A DNA stretch of 64,000 nt from Streptomyces misionensis (GCF_007896895.1 NZ_VOGW01000160.1:8386-72385); one strand, 5' to 3'. Shown: positions 7,989-16,636, counted from the stretch's first letter. Notes: generated by a model from the sequence alone, not told the origin. Made by a program: numbers and translations.

Positions 7989-9191
7989 TTAAATACGCTC
8001 AGGTGAGGCGCTCAACGGATCTCGGAACAACTCGTCGAGCACCACCGAACCCCCCGCCACGGCAAGTACGGAATCGGGGAAACTCGTCGGCAGCACGGAC
8101 GCGGAACGGGAATTGCCGACCGCCTCCCGGAGCGCGTCCAGGCACTGGGAGAAGTGGATGATCCCCACCTCGGTGACCACGACCGTCTCCGGATTGAGCA
8201 CATCGAGCAGCAGTCCGGCCGCCCGCCCCGTCGCCCGCGCCCGCTCCACCAGCAGCCGCCGGGCCACCGCGTCCCCGGCCGCCGCCGCGGCCACCACCCG
8301 CATCGGATGGGCGCCCGCCTCCACGACCCCGGCCTCCCGGGCCCTGCGGCACAACGTCCGCTCGCCCAGCTCCGCCTGGAGGCAGCCGGTACGCCCGCAG
8401 GGGCACGGCTCGCTGCCGCCCGGCACCGGCAGATGGGCGATGGCGCCGGCCGCGGACCGGGGCCCGTGGTGCACCTCGTCGCCGGTGGCGAACGCGGCGT
8501 CCACCACATTGCCCACGAACAGGTGCAGCACGCTCCCGCCGCCCCGGGCCCGCCCGAACAGCCGCTCCCCGTTCACCAGCGCCCGCGCGTGCCCGTCGAC
8601 GTGCACGGGCAGTCCGGTGCGGGCGGCGAGCAGCTCCCGCACCGGCACCTCCCGCCAGCCCAGCAGCTCGTGCTCGACCACGGTGCCGGCCGCCCGGTCC
8701 ACCCAGCCGCCGACGGCCACCCCGATCCCCAGGGGCCGCCGGTCAGGCATCCGCGCGAACAGCGCCGCGAGCCCGTCCGCGGCCCGCGCCACCACCCCTT
8801 CCGGATCGGTCCGCCGGTGCTTCAGCTCCCGCCGGGCCAGCACCCGGCCGCGCAGGTCCAGCAGCGCCACCGTGGTGTACGGCACCGCCACGTGCACCCC
8901 GCCCACCACGAACCGCGCGTCGTCCAGCTCCACCGGCACATGCGGCCGGCCCACCCCGCGCGAGCGGCGCGGGGCGGCCGACTCCCGGATCAGTCCGAGG
9001 GCGGCGAGCCGGGCGCAGTGCTCGGTCACCGACGCGGGCGACAGCCCGGTCAGCCGGGCCACGGTGCTGCGCGCCACCGGCCCGTGCTCCAGCACGGACC
9101 GCAGCACGACGCTGGCACTGGTGCGCCGCCGGTCAGGGTCGGCGGCGCGCGGAACGGGGGAGGCAAGGGTGGAGGCCGCACTGCGGGGCAT
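7989..9191 (-). CDS. ROK-family transcriptional regulator
   Basis: A 400-residue repressor. An N-terminal winged helix (residues about 25-75, VLEHGPVARSTVARLTGLSPASVTEHCARLAALGLI) is joined to a ROK sugar-kinase-like domain with the zinc motif CPCGRTGCLQAE and a glycine-rich C-terminal VAGGSVVLDELF. ROK regulators usually sense sugars or sugar phosphates. Here the gene points into the sulfonate operon and is itself preceded by a sulfur-type leader peptide, so it may control organosulfur use (for example sulfoquinovose); this is inference. It ends only 18 bp before the -35 of the operon promoter. Confidence 0.88.
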   Translation of the reverse strand: MPRSAASTLASPVPRAADPDRRRTSASVVLRSVLEHGPVARSTVARLTGLSPASVTEHCARLAALGLIRESAAPRRSRGVGRPHVPVELDDARFVVGGVHVAVPYTTVALLDLRGRVLARRELKHRRTDPEGVVARAADGLAALFARMPDRRPLGIGVAVGGWVDRAAGTVVEHELLGWREVPVRELLAARTGLPVHVDGHARALVNGERLFGRARGGGSVLHLFVGNVVDAAFATGDEVHHGPRSAAGAIAHLPVPGGSEPCPCGRTGCLQAELGERTLCRRAREAGVVEAGAHPMRVVAAAAAGDAVARRLLVERARATGRAAGLLLDVLNPETVVVTEVGIIHFSQCLDALREAVGNSRSASVLPTSFPDSVLAVAGGSVVLDELFRDPLSASPERI

Positions 9192-9266
9192 GGGGAACCG
9201 TCCTCGGGGACCGGAGCCGACACATCGGGAACCGGAAGGGACGAGGCGGACCGGGCGGGCCCGCCC

Positions 9267-9353
9267 CTATCCCGGACGGCGACAGGTGGCCGTACCCTGG
9301 CGCCGCAGGTCGACATAGCGACGCGAGGTGAAGTAGCGGGCCTGGGCAACCAT
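9267..9353 (-). CDS. Leader peptide of the SRR-x-VDL-x-R type (28 aa)
   Basis: A 28-codon ORF on the minus strand ends 75 bp before the ROK start. It contains SRRYVDLRRQGTATC, matching the pattern SRRHVDL-x-R ... C of small leader peptides that precede sulfur-uptake operons across Streptomyces (pattern from memory). A TAGCTT hexamer lies 7 nt upstream of the ATG, so the mRNA would be leaderless. No Shine-Dalgarno is present. It suggests that the ROK gene is also under cysteine or sulfate control. Confidence 0.6.
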   Translation of the reverse strand: MVAQARYFTSRRYVDLRRQGTATCRRPG

Positions 9354-9370
9354 GTGCCCGAAGCTAGCAA

Positions 9371-9397
9371 ACGGCCCCCGCGCCGCCCAGGGGCCGT
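9371..9397. promoter_or_regulatory. Inverted repeat upstream of the ROK leader ORF
   Basis: ACGGCCCC and GGGGCCGT form an 8-bp inverted repeat with an 11-nt gap, covering the -25 to -50 region of the leaderless promoter of the leader ORF. A regulator site is possible; ROK autoregulation would fit. The remaining sequence to 9639 carries no further gene and holds the divergent bioY promoter (GGTATAGCGT near 9589). Confidence 0.35.
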
Positions 9398-9639
9398 CGC
9401 GCGGGCCTGCGCGGAGCTTTGGGGGAACCCTACAGACGTGCCGACGCGGGGCGGAGTCTGCCGGACCACGCCACCTCAGTGACCGTAATCACGCCGTTCC
9501 CGGTGTAAGCCCCACTCTTTGTGCGGAGCCCACCAAGTCGGCGATCACGCCTTTGTCGGGCGCTGACGGTGATCCGATTCGGGCCGCCGGTATAGCGTCG
9601 CGGTGTTCCCAGCTGCCCCCTTCATCCCGCGGAGTCCCC

Positions 9640-10221
9640 ATGAGCACCGCCACCGTCGCCACCCGCCCGGGTGCCGTCCTCGCCGATCTGCTGCCCGCCT
9701 CCCGCGTCCGCGACACCGCCCTCGTGCTCGGCGGCGCCGCGCTCACCGGCCTCGCGGCCCAGCTGTCGGTGCCCGTGCCCGGCTCCCCGGTGCCGGTGAC
9801 CGGCCAGACCTTCGCCGCGCTGCTGGTCGGCACCGCGCTCGGCGCCCGCCGCGGCTTCCTCTCCCTCGCCCTGTACGCGCTGGCCGGCGTGGCCGGTGTG
9901 CCGTGGTTCGCGGGCGGCGACTCCGGTGCCGGCTCCGTCTCCTTCGGCTACGTCCTCGGCATGCTGCTGGCCTCCGCCGTCGTCGGCGCCCTGGCCCGCC
10001 GCGGCGCCGACCGCTCCCCGCTGCGCATGGCGGGCACGATGGTCCTCGGCTCGGCCGTCATCTACGCGATCGGCGTCCCGTACCTGGCCCTGGCCGCCCA
10101 CCTCTCCCTCGCCCGGGCGGCGGCGGTCGGCCTCGTCCCGTTCCTGATCGGCGACGCCCTCAAGGCCGCGCTCGCGATGGGTCTGCTGCCCACCACGTGG
10201 AAGCTCGCCGGCAAGCGCTGA
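9640..10221 (+). CDS. bioY: Biotin transporter substrate-specificity subunit BioY
   Basis: A 193-residue membrane protein of the ECF-transporter S-component family with six helices. It carries VPGSPVPVTGQTFAALLVGTALGARRG, the conserved BioY segment that lines the biotin site, and FAGGDSGAGSVSFGYVLG. The start ATG at 9640 follows GCGGAGTCCCC. BioY can work alone or with the shared EcfAT energy module; no ecf genes are nearby. It ends in a strong terminator shared with the converging permease gene. Confidence 0.92.
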   Translation: MSTATVATRPGAVLADLLPASRVRDTALVLGGAALTGLAAQLSVPVPGSPVPVTGQTFAALLVGTALGARRGFLSLALYALAGVAGVPWFAGGDSGAGSVSFGYVLGMLLASAVVGALARRGADRSPLRMAGTMVLGSAVIYAIGVPYLALAAHLSLARAAAVGLVPFLIGDALKAALAMGLLPTTWKLAGKR

Positions 10222-10237
10222 CCCGCCGGCACGGCAC

Positions 10238-10282
10238 AACGGCCGCGGGGCCCGACGAACTTCGTCGGGCCCCGCGGCCGTT
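10238..10282. terminator. Bidirectional terminator between bioY and permease
   Basis: A perfect 22-bp inverted repeat (AACGGCCGCGGGGCCCGACGAA and its complement) with an effective tetraloop lies between the converging genes. Confidence 0.9.
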
Positions 10283-10298
10283 GGCGCGTCAGGAAGGG

Positions 10299-11720
10299 TC
10301 AGCCGATGGTGACCTTGTCGGCCGAGGCGTCGGCGGCCGGAGCCGGCCGGTCGCCCGCGACCTTCTGCTTGACGAAGGAGATGGCCACCACGATCGCCGC
10401 GACCAGCAGCGACAGCAGCACCGTCTCCCGGCCGTCGTGTTCGGTGTCGAACAGCATGTACACCAGGACCGCCACGATCACCGCGGCCGCCGCCCAGGTC
10501 AGGTACGGGTACAGCCACATCCGCACGACCAGCTTCTCCGGCGCCTCGCGCTGGATGATGCGGCGCATCCGCAGCTGCGAGAAGCAGATGACCAGCCACA
10601 CGAACAGGGCGACCGCACCGCTGGAGTTGACCAGGAAGAGGAAGACGGTGTCCGGGAACTCGTAGTTGAAGAAGACCGCGACGAAGCCGAAGACGACCGA
10701 CGCCAGGATCGCCGCCATCGGCACACCGCGCGCGTTGGTGCGGGCGAACGCCTTCGGGGCGTCACCGCGCTGGCCGAGCGAGAAGGCCATCCGGGAGGCC
10801 GTGTACAGACCGGAGTTGAGACAGGACAGCACGGCCGTCAGCACGATGACGTTCATGATCTGGCCGGCGTGCGCGATGCCGAGGGAGTTCAGCGCGGCGA
10901 CGTACGAGCCGTCCTTCTCCAGCGACGGGGAGTTCCACGGCAGCAGCGCGACCACCACGAGGATCGAGCCCAGGTAGAAGACGCCGATGCGCCAGATGAT
11001 GCTGTTGGTGGCCTTGGTGACCGCCCGCTGCGGGTCCTCGGACTCACCGGCCGCCAGGGTGGCGATCTCGCTGCCCATGAAGGAGAAGACGACCAGCAGG
11101 ACACCCGTGAGGATCGCGCCCGGACCGTGCGGCAGGAATCCGCCGTGGTTGGTGAGGTTGGCGAAGGACGCTTGGTCCGTGTGGGCCCCCGGCAGCACAC
11201 CGAAGATCGCGAGCAGACCGACGACGATGAACGCGGCGATCGCCACGACCTTGATGCCGGCGAACCAGAACTCGAACTCGCCGTAGGAACCGACCGAGAA
11301 GAGGTTCGAGGCGGTCAGCACCAGCATCACGATGAGGGCCCAGCCCCACTGCGGCACCGCCGGGACCCAGCCCGACAGGATCTTGGCACCCGCGGTCCCC
11401 TCCACGGCGAGCACGACGACCCAGAAGAACCAGTAGAGCCAGCCGATGGAGAAACCGGCCCAGCGGCCGAGCGCGCGGTCGGCGTGCTCGGAGAAGGAGC
11501 CCGAGGTCGGGTTGGCGGCGGACATCTCGCCCAGCATTCGCATCACGAGGACGACGAGGGTGCCGACGAGGGCGTAGGACAGCAGGATGCCGGGGCCCGC
11601 CGCGGCGATGCCGGAGCTGGAGCCGACGAAGAGGCCGGCCCCGATCACGCCGCCGATCGCGATCATCGTCAGATGGCGGTTCTTGAGGCCTGCTTGAAGT
11701 CCGGAACCAGGAGGGGTCAT
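10299..11720 (-). CDS. Amino-acid permease, APC superfamily (GabP-like)
   Basis: A 473-residue, 12-helix amino-acid/proton symporter. It starts MTPPGSGLQAGLKNRHLTMIAIGG with [15 protein letters not shown] in helix 1 and [13 protein letters not shown] before helix 6. It is paralogous to the permease at 1360-2742 and shares long identical blocks ([17 protein letters not shown]-x-YPYLTW). AAAGGAA lies 8 nt before the ATG. The 290-bp upstream region carries 11-bp-spaced direct repeats that may bind a regulator. The substrate is not predictable beyond neutral amino acids or GABA. Confidence 0.88.
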   Translation of the reverse strand: MTPPGSGLQAGLKNRHLTMIAIGGVIGAGLFVGSSSGIAAAGPGILLSYALVGTLVVLVMRMLGEMSAANPTSGSFSEHADRALGRWAGFSIGWLYWFFWVVVLAVEGTAGAKILSGWVPAVPQWGWALIVMLVLTASNLFSVGSYGEFEFWFAGIKVVAIAAFIVVGLLAIFGVLPGAHTDQASFANLTNHGGFLPHGPGAILTGVLLVVFSFMGSEIATLAAGESEDPQRAVTKATNSIIWRIGVFYLGSILVVVALLPWNSPSLEKDGSYVAALNSLGIAHAGQIMNVIVLTAVLSCLNSGLYTASRMAFSLGQRGDAPKAFARTNARGVPMAAILASVVFGFVAVFFNYEFPDTVFLFLVNSSGAVALFVWLVICFSQLRMRRIIQREAPEKLVVRMWLYPYLTWAAAAVIVAVLVYMLFDTEHDGRETVLLSLLVAAIVVAISFVKQKVAGDRPAPAADASADKVTIG

Positions 11721-11851
11721 GGACGGATTCCTTTGCGCCTGTTGAGCGGGGGTTCTCGTACGGGAACGGAGGTGCCGTTGTGGGGTCCGGTACGGGATTC
11801 GTACGAGCGGTGTACGAGTCGGTCCAGTGAATCCGAGGCGAACGAATTCGG

Positions 11852-11895
11852 GAACCTCTGAATCCGGATTGTTACTTGAGGTTCCCTTGAGGTTC
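11852..11895. promoter_or_regulatory. Direct and inverted repeats upstream of the second permease
   Basis: CTTGAGGTTC occurs twice head to tail (11875-11884 and 11886-11895), 11 bp apart, so on the same DNA face. An inverted copy of its core, GAACCTC, lies at 11852-11858, and AATCCGGATT (palindrome) sits between. This looks like a multi-site operator for the permease gene in an otherwise empty 294-bp intergenic region. Confidence 0.45.
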
Positions 11896-12014
11896 TATGG
11901 TCCCGCTCACATTCGAGCTACGGATTTCGTAGCGGCGTGATCACCTTTCGTCCGCCGCCCGGGCGCCGCCGACCCGGGGCTGCTGCCCCGTTTCCGGCGT
12001 GTCACACTCGTGGC

Positions 12015-12500
12015 ATGCGCGTGTACCTCGGCTCGGACCATGCCGGCTACGAACTCAAGAACCACCTCGTCGAGTGGCTCAAGGAGGCGGGCCACGAGCC
12101 CGTCGACTGCGGGCCGCACATCTACGACGCCCAGGACGACTACCCGCCCTTCTGCCTGCGGGCGGCCGAGCGTACGGCCGCGGACCCCGACGCCCTCGGC
12201 ATCGTGATCGGCGGCTCCGGCAACGGCGAGCAGATCGCCGCGAACAAGGTGAAGGGCGTGCGCGCGGCGCTGGCCTGGAGCGAGGAGACGGCGTCGCTCG
12301 GCCGTCAGCACAACAACGCCAACGTGGTGGCCGTGGGTGCGCGCATGCACAGCACGGAGGAGGCCACGAAGTTCGTCGAGGTGTTCCTCGCCACCCCGTT
12401 CTCGGGTGACGAGCGCCACATCCGCCGCATCGACATGCTCTCCGACTACGAGACCACGGGCGACCTGCCCCCGATCCCGGCGCACCACCCCCAGTCCTGA
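12015..12500 (+). CDS. rpiB: Ribose-5-phosphate isomerase B
   Basis: A 161-residue enzyme that interconverts ribose 5-phosphate and ribulose 5-phosphate in the pentose phosphate pathway. It has SDHAGYELK (substrate loop) and IGGSGNGEQIAANK. The Cys used as base in E. coli RpiB is replaced by Gly, and E72 in GNGEQ takes the role, as in the mycobacterial enzyme. The start ATG at 12015 has no Shine-Dalgarno; CACACT 6 nt upstream suggests a leaderless mRNA. A strong hairpin follows the gene. Confidence 0.9.
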   Translation: MRVYLGSDHAGYELKNHLVEWLKEAGHEPVDCGPHIYDAQDDYPPFCLRAAERTAADPDALGIVIGGSGNGEQIAANKVKGVRAALAWSEETASLGRQHNNANVVAVGARMHSTEEATKFVEVFLATPFSGDERHIRRIDMLSDYETTGDLPPIPAHHPQS

Positions 12501-12536
12501 GCCCCGGCCGGCCTGGTATCCGGCCCCGCTCCTCCC

Positions 12537-12576
12537 GCCCGCCCTCCGGCCCGCCTCGACGGGCCGGAGGGCGGGC
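12537..12576 (+). terminator. Terminator after rpiB
   Basis: A perfect 17-bp inverted repeat (GCCCGCCCTCCGGCCCG and complement) with a 6-nt loop. Confidence 0.8.
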
Positions 12577-12661
12577 GTCGTCACGGCGGCCGTTTCCGTA
12601 GGCTGGACGAGTGGACCGTGGGGCCCGCCCCCGGCGACGAAGAGGAAAGGACGGCCCCGCC

Positions 12662-13471
12662 TTGCCCGAAGGGCACACCATTCACCGGCTGGCCCGGGAC
12701 TACGCCGAGCGCTTCCTGCACACGGCCCCCCGCGTCACCAGCCCCCAGGGCAAGTTCTCCGACGCCGCCGCCCTCCTGGACCGCGCCGAGCTGACCGCCA
12801 CCGAGGCCCACGGCAAGCACCTGTTCCTCCGCTTCCGCGACACCGACTGGGTCCACATCCACCTCGGCCTCTTCGGCAAGGTCGGCTTCGGAGACGCCCC
12901 GGCGCCCCCGCCCACCGACACCGTCCGCCTCCGCCTCGCCACCGACACGGCGTACGCCGACCTCCGCGGCCCCACCACCTGCGCCCTGATCACCGACGCG
13001 GAGAAGCGGGCCGTCCACGACCGCCTCGGCCCCGACCCGCTGCGCGAGGACGCCGAGCCCGGGGCGGCGTACCGGAAGATCTCGCGCAGCCGTACGACGG
13101 TCGCCGCCCTGCTGATGGACCAGAAGACCGTGGCCGGCGTCGGCAACGTCTACCGCGCTGAGGTCCTGTTCCGGCACGGCATCGACCCCTACCGCGCCGG
13201 CCGCGACATCACCCCGGCCGAGTGGGACGCGATCTGGTCCGACCTCGTCGCGCTGATGCGCGAGGGCGTGCGCGACAACCGGATCGACACCGTACGGCCC
13301 GAGCACACCCCGGAGGCCATGGGCCGCCCGCCCCGCGTCGACGACCACGGCGGCGAGGTGTACGTCTACCGCCGCGCCACCCAGCCCTGCCACGTCTGCG
13401 GCGACGAGATCCGCACCGCCGGCCTCGCCGCCCGCAACCTCTTCTGGTGCCCCACCTGCCAGAAACGCTGA
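12662..13471 (+). CDS. Fpg/Nei-family DNA glycosylase/AP lyase (Nei2-like)
   Basis: A 269-residue base-excision-repair enzyme. Catalysis needs an N-terminal Pro and Glu after Met removal, so the TTG at 12662 giving M-P-E-G-H-T-I-H is the functional start. GGAAAGGA precedes it. A TAGGCT hexamer at 12599-12604 would start the mRNA near 12611, leaving a 51-nt leader. It has the H2TH region (DQKTVAGVGNVYRAE) and a zinc finger with C243, C246, C263 and C266. The family removes oxidised pyrimidines. Confidence 0.9.
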   Translation: MPEGHTIHRLARDYAERFLHTAPRVTSPQGKFSDAAALLDRAELTATEAHGKHLFLRFRDTDWVHIHLGLFGKVGFGDAPAPPPTDTVRLRLATDTAYADLRGPTTCALITDAEKRAVHDRLGPDPLREDAEPGAAYRKISRSRTTVAALLMDQKTVAGVGNVYRAEVLFRHGIDPYRAGRDITPAEWDAIWSDLVALMREGVRDNRIDTVRPEHTPEAMGRPPRVDDHGGEVYVYRRATQPCHVCGDEIRTAGLAARNLFWCPTCQKR

Positions 13472-13524
13472 CCCGGGCAAGGCGCCGGAAGAAAAGCCGG
13501 GAGAAGCGCCGGAAGAAGAGCTAG

Positions 13525-14766
13525 CTAGAAGCCGTGCGGCAGCCACGGCGCCACCGCCGACCCGAACCCCACCGACGCCTCCGCCAGCGCACCGCCGCGC
13601 AGCTCCCGCACCCGCCCGGCCGCCGCCAGCGAGGCCAGCGACACCCCGCCCAGGTACGCCGCCCCCAACTCCCGTACCGAAAGGGACAGTTCCGCGGCCT
13701 GCGTCGTACGCTCGCAGGTCGCCCCCTTGGCGTCCCCGGTCAGCCGCCAGCGCCCCGCGTTCCAGGGGCAGAAGGCGTCCTCCACCTCCAGGACGACGTC
13801 CACCGGCGTCTGGTACGTCCGCGAGGCCAGCGCCGTACCGACGTCGACCAGCCGCACGAAGCACTCGTCCCGCACCCGCGGCCGGCAACGGCGGATGTCG
13901 GAGACCAGGTGCTGCCAGCTGTCGTCCACCGGCCGCGCCTCCACCGCCACGGTCGTCATCAGGTCGATGCCGCACAGGAAGCGCCACAGCGCCGCCTCCG
14001 TCGCGGGATCGAGCGCGGCGAGGTCCGCCACCCGCACCGTGCCGTCGGCGCCGCCCTCGGTCCAGCCGGCCTCGGTGCGGAACCGCGCGTACCCGGTGAC
14101 CTCCCCGTCCCGCTCCGCGACCACGCACTGGAGCGCCGACGCCCCGCCGCGCGCGATCTCGGTGTCCAGCAGCCCGGCCCGCTCCCAGCCGGGCCGGCGG
14201 ACCAGCATGCCGGGCCGGCGCGGCACCAGCGCCGCGTACACCGCCTCGCACGCGTCCAGGACGTCGGCCGGCGCCGCGTACCGCAGCCGTACGTCGTCGG
14301 TGCCGGGCGGCAGGTCGAGGGTGACCCGGCTGGTGTCGATCTGCGCGGACAGCCGGTAGGTCGCGGCGCCGTAGCCGAAGCGGCCGTAGATCGCCGGCTC
14401 GGACGCGGTCAGCACCGCCAGCGGTTCGCCCAGCGCGCGGGTGTCGTCCAGCTGCCGGCGCATCATCGACGTCAGCACCCCGCGCCGCCGGTGCGTGGCC
14501 GCCACGCTCACCATGGTGACGCCCGCCGCCGGGACCGCCGCCCCGCCCGGCACGGTCATCCGGAAGGCGAACGACCCCGTCGTGCCGACGATCCGGTCCC
14601 CGTCCCAGGTGGCCAGACCCCGGTCGAAGTCGAGCAGGGAACGGTGCAGTTCGCGGTCCTCGGGCTGCGCGGGCGGCCAGCCGAACGCGCGGTACAGGGT
14701 GCCGTACCACTCGTCCCAGTCGGCCTCGCGCAGCACCCTCAACACGGTTCCCCGGTCAGTCTCCAT
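13525..14766 (-). CDS. GNAT N-acetyltransferase of the Eis family
   Basis: A 413-residue tripartite acetyltransferase like Mycobacterium Eis. The acetyl-CoA loop VSVAATHRRRGVLTSMM is at about 85-102. TASEPAIYGRFGYG supplies the catalytic Tyr (Y127), and the chain ends in Phe (HGF), whose carboxylate acts as the general base in Eis. A C-terminal sterol-carrier-like fold follows the two GNAT folds. Eis enzymes multi-acetylate aminoglycosides and lysines of peptides; the natural substrate here is unknown. Confidence 0.88.
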   Translation of the reverse strand: METDRGTVLRVLREADWDEWYGTLYRAFGWPPAQPEDRELHRSLLDFDRGLATWDGDRIVGTTGSFAFRMTVPGGAAVPAAGVTMVSVAATHRRRGVLTSMMRRQLDDTRALGEPLAVLTASEPAIYGRFGYGAATYRLSAQIDTSRVTLDLPPGTDDVRLRYAAPADVLDACEAVYAALVPRRPGMLVRRPGWERAGLLDTEIARGGASALQCVVAERDGEVTGYARFRTEAGWTEGGADGTVRVADLAALDPATEAALWRFLCGIDLMTTVAVEARPVDDSWQHLVSDIRRCRPRVRDECFVRLVDVGTALASRTYQTPVDVVLEVEDAFCPWNAGRWRLTGDAKGATCERTTQAAELSLSVRELGAAYLGGVSLASLAAAGRVRELRGGALAEASVGFGSAVAPWLPHGF

Positions 14767-14940
14767 GCGCCATGCCTAGCAAGACAGCGCGGGGTGGGCC
14801 AGCGAATTTCTCCCGGACGGGGACACGCGGGCGCCAGGTGGCGTTCACTGAGGAGCGAACCTGTGAAACGCAGCCCGCACGGGGGACAAGTGGGACCTCC
14901 CGTGCCAAGCGGCCGGTGCGATCGATAGGGTCCCGAACTA

Positions 14941-16113
14941 ATGGCAGCAGGACGAGAGACGCGCGCGAAGGCCGACACGCTCACGGCCCGGTGGAAGATG
15001 CAGTGGCACCGGGCCCGCGTCGGCCTGCGCAAAAGCGCCGTCGACTACTTCCGCGGCGACGGCTCCGACTGGATCGCCTTCGCCGGACTGCTGCTCACCG
15101 TCCCCGTCCTCGCGGCCCTCACCCTGTTCGACTCCGTGTGGTGCTCCCCGGCCATGCTGGTGCTGCCGATCGTCGCGGGCGGGCTGCTGCTGCGCCCGGC
15201 GAGCCTGCTCGGTCTGTACGCGGCGGCGGCCACCGCGCTGATCGTGGAGTCGGTGCGGCTCGGCCCGTACACCGAGGGCCCCTCGCGGGTCACCCCGGGC
15301 GTGGTCCTGGTGGTGGCCGCCTGCGGCTTCTTCGGCCTGCTCACCGCCCAGTTCCGCAGCCGCGTCGGCGTGCCCTGGCGGCGCGGCGGCACCATGCTGT
15401 TCGACCTGCGCGAACGGATCCGGGTGCAGAGCAAGCTGCCCAAGCTGCCGCAGGGCTGGCACCACGAGATGGCGCTGCGCCCGGCCGGCGGCCAGTCGTT
15501 CTCCGGCGACTTCGTGGTGGCCGCCCGCACCAACGGCGGCCGCACCCTGGAGGTCGTCCTCACCGACGTCTCCGGCAAGGGCATGGACGCCGGCTCGCGC
15601 GCCCTGCTGCTGTCCGGCGCCTTCGGCGGCCTGCTGGGCTCCCTGCCCCCGCACGCCTTCCTCCCGGCCGCCAACGGCTATCTGCTGCGCCAGGACTGGG
15701 AGGAGGGCTTCGCCACCTCCATCCACCTCGTCCTGGACCTCGACTCCGGGGACTACGAGCTGTACTCCGCGGGCCACCCGCCGGGGCTCCAGCTGAGCGC
15801 GGGCACCGGCCGCTGGGAGGAGAAGTCCGCCGAGGGCCCGCTCCTGGGGGTGTACGACGGCGCCCAGTTCGACTCCGTGAAGGGCTCGCTGCGCCCCGGC
15901 GACGTGCTGATGCTGTTCACCGACGGCCTGGTGGAGACCTCCGACCGGGACATCGTGGAGGGCATCGACCGCCTCACCGGCGAGGCCGACCGCTATGTCG
16001 CCGGCGGCTTCCACGGCGCCGCCTGGCATCTCATCGAGGCCGTCGCCAAGGACGTCAACGACGACCGCGCCCTGCTCCTGATCTGCCGCGAGTCCTCGGC
16101 CCACGCCCGCTGA
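14941..16113 (+). CDS. Membrane-anchored PP2C-type Ser/Thr phosphatase (SpoIIE domain)
   Basis: A 390-residue protein. After a basic N-terminus come four or five membrane helices (about 41-60, 71-101, 121-136), then a SpoIIE/RsbU-type phosphatase domain from about residue 155. It shows GGQSFSGDF, DVSGKGMDAGSRA (D209 at the metal site), SAGHPPGLQL and FTDGLVETSDRDI. Such enzymes dephosphorylate anti-sigma-factor antagonists. No kinase or antagonist gene is next to it. No Shine-Dalgarno is seen; TAGGGT 9 nt upstream suggests a near-leaderless mRNA. Confidence 0.9.
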   Translation: MAAGRETRAKADTLTARWKMQWHRARVGLRKSAVDYFRGDGSDWIAFAGLLLTVPVLAALTLFDSVWCSPAMLVLPIVAGGLLLRPASLLGLYAAAATALIVESVRLGPYTEGPSRVTPGVVLVVAACGFFGLLTAQFRSRVGVPWRRGGTMLFDLRERIRVQSKLPKLPQGWHHEMALRPAGGQSFSGDFVVAARTNGGRTLEVVLTDVSGKGMDAGSRALLLSGAFGGLLGSLPPHAFLPAANGYLLRQDWEEGFATSIHLVLDLDSGDYELYSAGHPPGLQLSAGTGRWEEKSAEGPLLGVYDGAQFDSVKGSLRPGDVLMLFTDGLVETSDRDIVEGIDRLTGEADRYVAGGFHGAAWHLIEAVAKDVNDDRALLLICRESSAHAR

Positions 16114-16125
16114 CACACTGGGCGC

Positions 16126-16599
16126 ATGACCGACACACCGCCCGCGACGCCCGGGCTCCTCACCCTCGCCGAGGTCGAGGCCGTGGCCCGGGCCGCGCAC
16201 GAGGGGCAGAGAGACAAGGCGGGACGGCCGTACGCCGAGCACCTCGCCGCCGTGGCGAACGGCGTGCGCGCCCGCGGGGGCGACGCCGAGCAGATCGCGG
16301 CGGCCTGGCTGCACGACTCCGTCGAGGACGCCGCCCTCGGCCGCGACTGGCTGGCCGGGGCCGCCCTCACCCCGCGCACCAAGGCCATCGTGGACGCCGT
16401 CACCAAACGACCGGGGGAGGAGCCGGCGGCGTACGCCCTGCGCATCCTCGACACCCCGGGCGCCCTGCTGGTGAAGGAGGCGGACCTGGCGCACAACGCC
16501 GACCCGGCACGGCTGGCCGTCCTGGACGAACCGACCCGGAAACGGCTGACCGAGAAGTACGCGACCATGCGCGCACTTCTCGGCCTGGATCAGCACTGA
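16126..16599 (+). CDS. Small HD-domain hydrolase (Mesh1/SpoT-hydrolase-like)
   Basis: A 157-residue HD protein. H25 (AAHEGQRDKAGRPYAEHL), the H63-D64-x-x-E67-D68 motif and K-E-A-D120-LAHN match the manganese (p)ppGpp hydrolase domain of SpoT and the free-standing enzyme Mesh1. It would be a stand-alone alarmone hydrolase or a related nucleotidase. It follows the phosphatase gene by 12 bp, but CACACT 6 nt before the ATG, with no ribosome site, suggests its own leaderless transcript. Confidence 0.8.
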   Translation: MTDTPPATPGLLTLAEVEAVARAAHEGQRDKAGRPYAEHLAAVANGVRARGGDAEQIAAAWLHDSVEDAALGRDWLAGAALTPRTKAIVDAVTKRPGEEPAAYALRILDTPGALLVKEADLAHNADPARLAVLDEPTRKRLTEKYATMRALLGLDQH

Positions 16600-16636
16600 C
16601 GCGGATGTGAACCGGAACGGACAGGGGTGAGGCCGG

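Noticed and set aside
12611-12661. GTG at 12611 as start of the Nei-like glycosylase
   Set aside because: It would bury the catalytic Pro-Glu 17 residues inside the chain. The enzyme needs Pro directly after Met, so the TTG at 12662 is the functional start even though 12611 fits a leaderless promoter.
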